Assembly: GCF_030389965.1 (NCBI RefSeq)
Contig: NZ_CP128400.1
Location: 1,240,001-1,304,000 of the forward strand
Reading direction: 5' to 3'
DNA: 64,000 bases
Source of the DNA: Candidatus Chlorohelix allophototropha
Lineage (GTDB): Bacteria > Chloroflexota > Chloroflexia > Chloroheliales > Chloroheliaceae
Shown: positions 61,358 through 64,000 of the stretch, in pieces
Layout of the letters: each line of letters begins with the position of its first letter
Position numbering within the stretch: the first letter of the stretch is position 1
Program-made: the position numbers and the translations under genes
The notes under the pieces: model-generated
What the model was told of the DNA's origin: nothing
Databases searched by the model: none
What the model saw: only the letters and a program-made list of their open reading frames with translations

Positions 61358-61411
61358 ACCGACCGACCCGTCGGTTGTTGGAATTGTAACAAATAAAACG
61401 TTGGAAATCAA
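61358..61411 (-). promoter_or_regulatory. Promoter and TetR-type operator of the menaquinone operon
   Basis: On the minus strand TTGATT (61406-61411) and TACAAT (61383-61388) are 17 nt apart. Immediately downstream lies AACCGAC-N6-GTCGGTT (61358-61377 on the plus strand), a perfect palindrome of the ACCGAC/GTCGGT kind bound by many TetR regulators, 24 nt before the TetR ATG. Confidence 0.7.
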
Positions 61412-61449
61412 TAAAAAAACGAGCAGAAAAGTAAAATTTCATGCCCGCT
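61411..61449 (-). terminator. Terminator of the ABM/nucleotidyltransferase unit
   Basis: On the minus strand AGCGGGC pairs with GCTCGTT (two G-U pairs; plus 61418-61424 and 61443-61449) and is followed by a T run. It abuts the -35 box of the men promoter. Confidence 0.6.
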
Positions 61450-61476
61450 TTCTAGGATGTATTTGAGTTTCTATTA

Positions 61477-61761
61477 CTAAATTGGTTCGTAGCTTTCAGG
61501 AGTGCGGCTTTCCAAGATGTTAAAAAGGCCACCTATCACATATTGTTGGAAATGGGGGGAAGCGCGATGCGCGTCCACCGCTGCTTGCTCGGTATATTGC
61601 TCGTATAGGAAGAAGCGATTTGGCTGAGTAGGTGAGCGATGCGCTATGTATAGCAGGTTGCCCGGTTCCTCACGGGTCAACTCGGTCATGATTTTTAGGA
61701 GATTTATAGCTTCATTTTCGTGACCGGGCTTGATGATATAAGTAACCGCTAGACAAATCAT
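61477..61761 (-). CDS. Antibiotic biosynthesis monooxygenase (ABM)-domain protein, quinol-monooxygenase-like
   Basis: 94 residues with the dimeric ferredoxin-like ABM fold: LAVTYIIKPGHENEAINLLKIM, EEPGNLLYIAHRSPTQPNRFFLYEQYTEQAAVDAH can be followed through the family pattern. Related proteins (YgiN-type) oxidise quinols or act in detoxification without cofactors. AAAGGAG precedes the ATG. It lies 14 nt after the nucleotidyltransferase gene. Confidence 0.83.
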   Translation of the reverse strand: MICLAVTYIIKPGHENEAINLLKIMTELTREEPGNLLYIAHRSPTQPNRFFLYEQYTEQAAVDAHRASPHFQQYVIGGLFNILESRTPESYEPI

Positions 61762-61775
61762 ATTTACTCCTTTGT

Positions 61776-62555
61776 TTAATACAAGCCGTGAATACTTCTT
61801 TCGGTAGCACGCGAGGGATGTATAAGTTCGAAAAATAGCTCTCTACGCTCGGCAGGGCGAGGAATACCCTCTGCGAAAAGACGCTCCTCGAGGCGGTCGA
61901 GCGCTTCAGCCAGTGGAGCGGGCTTGCCTTTTTCCAGCGCTTTTACCAGCAGGGGAGCTACTTGTGAGGAATCTTCCAGAGTAGTTAGTTCAGCCTCAAG
62001 CCAATGGTCGAGCGGCACCCAACGCCATTCCAGCCCAAAAATCAGCCGCGCTAACGCTTTAGCCCCACGCGAGATGATCAGGCGATTGGAGGCTTCGTAG
62101 CCTCGCTTGATAGTTTTTTCGGCGCGTCGCGGTACAATCCATGTGTCGATAGTAGCGTGTAATAGCCGCAAACGCCTGAATTCAGGGGTCATTTGCCCCG
62201 CTTTTTCGACTGCGTTAGTCACAAGTCCGTTTCGGGCGTACAATACTTGCCCGCGTTGGTAGGGCCAGTGATCAAGGTCATGAGGAGACAGGTGTTTTTG
62301 TTGTAGGTAGGAAAGGCTGATGTATTGGACATCATAGATCAGTTTCTTTTTGGCTTCGTTCACCAGAATTTCACCACATTCGGCAGGAGAAAGTCGGGCA
62401 TGTGCTTCATCGCTTAGCACTATTTCGAGATCATCATCTGAGAGCGAATCGGCATGCCCGTGACCTTTGGAGCCAACCAAAACTATTCCAAGTACATCAG
62501 GCTGCGCTTTCCATTCTTCGATTCTTGCAATAGTTTGAGCAAAAAGCTCAAGCAT
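61776..62555 (-). CDS. Nucleotidyltransferase-fold protein, function unknown
   Basis: 259 residues. The N-terminus has the pol-beta-type nucleotidyltransferase signature VGSKGHGHADSLSDDDLEIVL (GS motif, then Asp pair), followed by a helical domain of about 150 residues. This resembles aminoglycoside adenylyltransferases and related stand-alone enzymes, but substrate residues cannot be assigned. AGGAG precedes the ATG. It is co-transcribed with the VOC gene upstream and the ABM gene downstream. Confidence 0.78.
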   Translation of the reverse strand: MLELFAQTIARIEEWKAQPDVLGIVLVGSKGHGHADSLSDDDLEIVLSDEAHARLSPAECGEILVNEAKKKLIYDVQYISLSYLQQKHLSPHDLDHWPYQRGQVLYARNGLVTNAVEKAGQMTPEFRRLRLLHATIDTWIVPRRAEKTIKRGYEASNRLIISRGAKALARLIFGLEWRWVPLDHWLEAELTTLEDSSQVAPLLVKALEKGKPAPLAEALDRLEERLFAEGIPRPAERRELFFELIHPSRATERSIHGLY

Positions 62556-62566
62556 AAGCTTTTCTC

Positions 62567-62998
62567 CTAGCGACAGTGTATTTTTAGGTAGTCGGCAGCC
62601 ATTTCTGGTGTTAGAAATTCCAGCATAACCCGGTTTTCTATCCAGAATTCAATTACATCGAAAGTTCCGCGTCGGAAACGCCTAGAACGCCAACCCTCTT
62701 TTTCCGCGATAGCAAGAACTTCTGATTCACTTAATTTTATAGAAATGGCAGCGTGGGTAGCAGAATAAGATGCGATACACTGAGTTTGCTGGAAACTGAC
62801 TGGAGCATCTTCCTCACCGGGGATTAATTCTGTCTCTACAGGGTAAACTTCAATTGTAGTGCCGGCTTCATCTCCTGTGAATACCATATATGCTCCGGGG
62901 ATGATGCTAAAGCGATGAGCGCTGCCCCCCAGCATTTTTGACAGAATTTCCGCGACATGTGGCGGGTTAGAAACTGCCAGTGAGATATGGTGAATCAA
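62567..62998 (-). CDS. VOC (glyoxalase/dioxygenase) superfamily protein
   Basis: 143 residues with the start MIHHISLAVSNPPHVAEILSKML typical of a VOC betaalphabetabetabeta module, and a second module to the end. Metal-ligand positions are only partly recognisable (His3 or His4 and a late Glu). The start is TTG at 62998 with CGGAGAG upstream. Members include glyoxalases and fosfomycin-type resistance proteins; the role here is unknown. Confidence 0.75.
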   Translation of the reverse strand: MIHHISLAVSNPPHVAEILSKMLGGSAHRFSIIPGAYMVFTGDEAGTTIEVYPVETELIPGEEDAPVSFQQTQCIASYSATHAAISIKLSESEVLAIAEKEGWRSRRFRRGTFDVIEFWIENRVMLEFLTPEMAADYLKIHCR

Positions 62999-63025
62999 GT
63001 TTTTTTCTCTCCGGGATTAACGAAA

Positions 63026-63052
63026 CCCCCTTACCCCGGTTGGGGAAGGGGG
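63026..63052 (-). terminator. Hairpin after sdhB
   Basis: CCCCCTT-A-CCCC pairs with GGGG-AAGGGGG around a GGTT loop, followed on the minus strand by TTTCG. Strong stem, weak T run. Confidence 0.55.
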
Positions 63053-63087
63053 TAAAATTATCACAACAAGTTTTAAGTTGTTCCAGA

Positions 63088-63783
63088 TTATCGTCGATAT
63101 AGCATATAGCGCTTTATTTCCTCGATAGCTTTCGTTACCGGGATATCGCGTGGGCAGGCATCGGTGCAGTTAAAGACGGTACGGCAACGGAATAGACCTT
63201 CGGCTTCGCCCAGAACGGCAAGGCGATCTTCTGCGCCTTGGTCGCGGGTATCGAAAATGAAGCGATGCGCATTTACTATTGCAGCAGGTCCAATAAAATC
63301 GCCGCTTGCCCAGTAAGGAGGGCAACTACCGCTACAAGCGCCGCAAAGGATACACTTGGTGGTTTCATCGAATACATCGCGTTCTTCAGAAGATTGTATC
63401 CGCTCGGCGGCAGGCGCATCGTCATAATTAATCAGGTAGGGTTTGATAGAGCGATATTTGGCAAAGAAAGGTTCCATGTCCACTACCAAGTCTTTGATAA
63501 TGGTAAAACCGAGCATTGGCTCAATCTGAATTTTCTTGCCTATATCTTGTACCAGCACTTTACAAGCCAGACGGTTACGTCCGTTGATACGTACTGCATC
63601 GCTACCACAAACGCCGTGTGCGCAACTCCGGCGGAAAGTAAGAGTACCGTCCTGATACCACTTGATGGTGTTGAGTACATCAAGAATTCTATCAAGCGGG
63701 TCTGCCTCTAATTCATAGGATTGGAAATGCGCCTTTTTATCCTTTTCAGGGTCGAAGCGCAAAACTTTCACCGTTACTTGCAT
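63088..63783 (-). CDS. sdhB: Succinate dehydrogenase/fumarate reductase iron-sulfur subunit
   Basis: 231 residues. An N-terminal [2Fe-2S] domain has SCAHGVCGSDAVRINGRNRLAC, with Asp in the third ligand position as in E. coli SdhB. The C-terminal domain carries CILCGACSGSCP ([4Fe-4S]) and CRTVFNCTDACPRDIPVTKAI ([3Fe-4S]). It passes electrons from the flavoprotein to quinone. GAAAGG precedes the ATG; it directly follows sdhA. Menaquinone made by the neighbouring operon would be its partner. Confidence 0.95.
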   Translation of the reverse strand: MQVTVKVLRFDPEKDKKAHFQSYELEADPLDRILDVLNTIKWYQDGTLTFRRSCAHGVCGSDAVRINGRNRLACKVLVQDIGKKIQIEPMLGFTIIKDLVVDMEPFFAKYRSIKPYLINYDDAPAAERIQSSEERDVFDETTKCILCGACSGSCPPYWASGDFIGPAAIVNAHRFIFDTRDQGAEDRLAVLGEAEGLFRCRTVFNCTDACPRDIPVTKAIEEIKRYMLYRR

Positions 63784-63819
63784 CTATTTGAACCTTTCAT
63801 TGCGAATTGTAAAAATACG

Positions 63820-64000
63820 CTAGTATTTGCGCTCCTTTGGCTGGAACCTGGTTATGGATACGGGTTTATAGGCAAGGCGCGAAACACCACCATCCTCGCT
63901 GCGATAAGCCAGCGTATGCTTCAGGAAGTTCACATCGTCGCGGTTTAACATATCCTCGCGATAATGTGCGCCCCGACTTTCTTTGCGTTCCAGCGCGCCC
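63820..64000 (-). CDS. sdhA: Succinate dehydrogenase/fumarate reductase flavoprotein subunit, C-terminal fragment
   Basis: The last 59 codons are visible, ending in TAG at 63820. GALERKESRGAHYREDM is the conserved C-terminal segment of SdhA/FrdA flavoproteins, including the Arg-Gly-Ala-His substrate-side region. The rest lies beyond the window. It is 36 nt upstream of sdhB in the same operon. Confidence 0.9.
   Translation of the reverse strand, partial: GALERKESRGAHYREDMLNRDDVNFLKHTLAYRSEDGGVSRLAYKPVSITRFQPKERKY

Overview
The window looks like a chromosomal segment from a bacterium of mid GC content, most likely a member of the Chloroflexota. The evidence is circumstantial: lipoproteins and membrane proteins with long Thr/Ala linkers, a Tad-type pilus core without a visible secretin, two large Agl23-like (TIGR03663) glycosyltransferases of which one carries NHL repeats, a long-form alpha-glucan phosphorylase, and menaquinone as the quinone. 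Rho-independent hairpins flank many transcription units. I saw no rRNA, tRNA, CRISPR array, insertion sequence or prophage gene.

Layout. 1-4.8 kb: a truncated SDR gene, small proteins, a MATE exporter and a TPR/LysM membrane protein. 5-11.9 kb: S9 peptidase, YchF GTPase, a TIGR00300 (LOR/SDH) protein, an HtrA lipoprotein and a J-domain protein. 11.9-16.1 kb: two membrane-anchored mono-haem cytochromes flank a class III aminotransferase, followed by an orphan multi-TM protein. 16.2-22.8 kb: a VWA protein, an alkyltransferase-like protein, glucan phosphorylase and a split chromate transporter. 22.8-23.0 kb: three CRP/FNR-type palindromes and a candidate small RNA. 23-29 kb: DUF885 peptidase, PIG-L deacetylase, a 14-codon mini-gene inside a switch-like leader, def and priA. 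29.3-36.7 kb: a receiver protein, an HxlR regulator and the glycosyltransferase pair. 37-43.6 kb: an operon for amino-sugar or peptidoglycan-fragment uptake (GntR/HutC regulator, NamZ-like, ABC binding protein, two permeases, AnmK). 43.7-50.1 kb: Tad pilus core. 50.2-51.2 kb: DUF192 and ComF. 51.2-61.4 kb: a minus-strand run with TetR, menF, menD, menH, menB, menE, menA, a HAD phosphatase, RidA and a methyltransferase. 61.5-64 kb: a quinol-monooxygenase-like protein, a nucleotidyltransferase, a VOC protein and sdhB/sdhA.

The most unusual parts are: (1) the 14-codon gene at 25566-25610, with an ideal Shine-Dalgarno sequence and three mutually exclusive pairing arms; (2) the CRP/FNR site array at 22776-22838, placed at class II/class I distances from a promoter that would make a short RNA with anti-Shine-Dalgarno motifs; (3) the NamZ/ABC/AnmK operon with a dre-like operator at its start site, which suggests a MurNAc-type ABC uptake route; and (4) the TetR-headed menaquinone operon with an operator just downstream of a good promoter.
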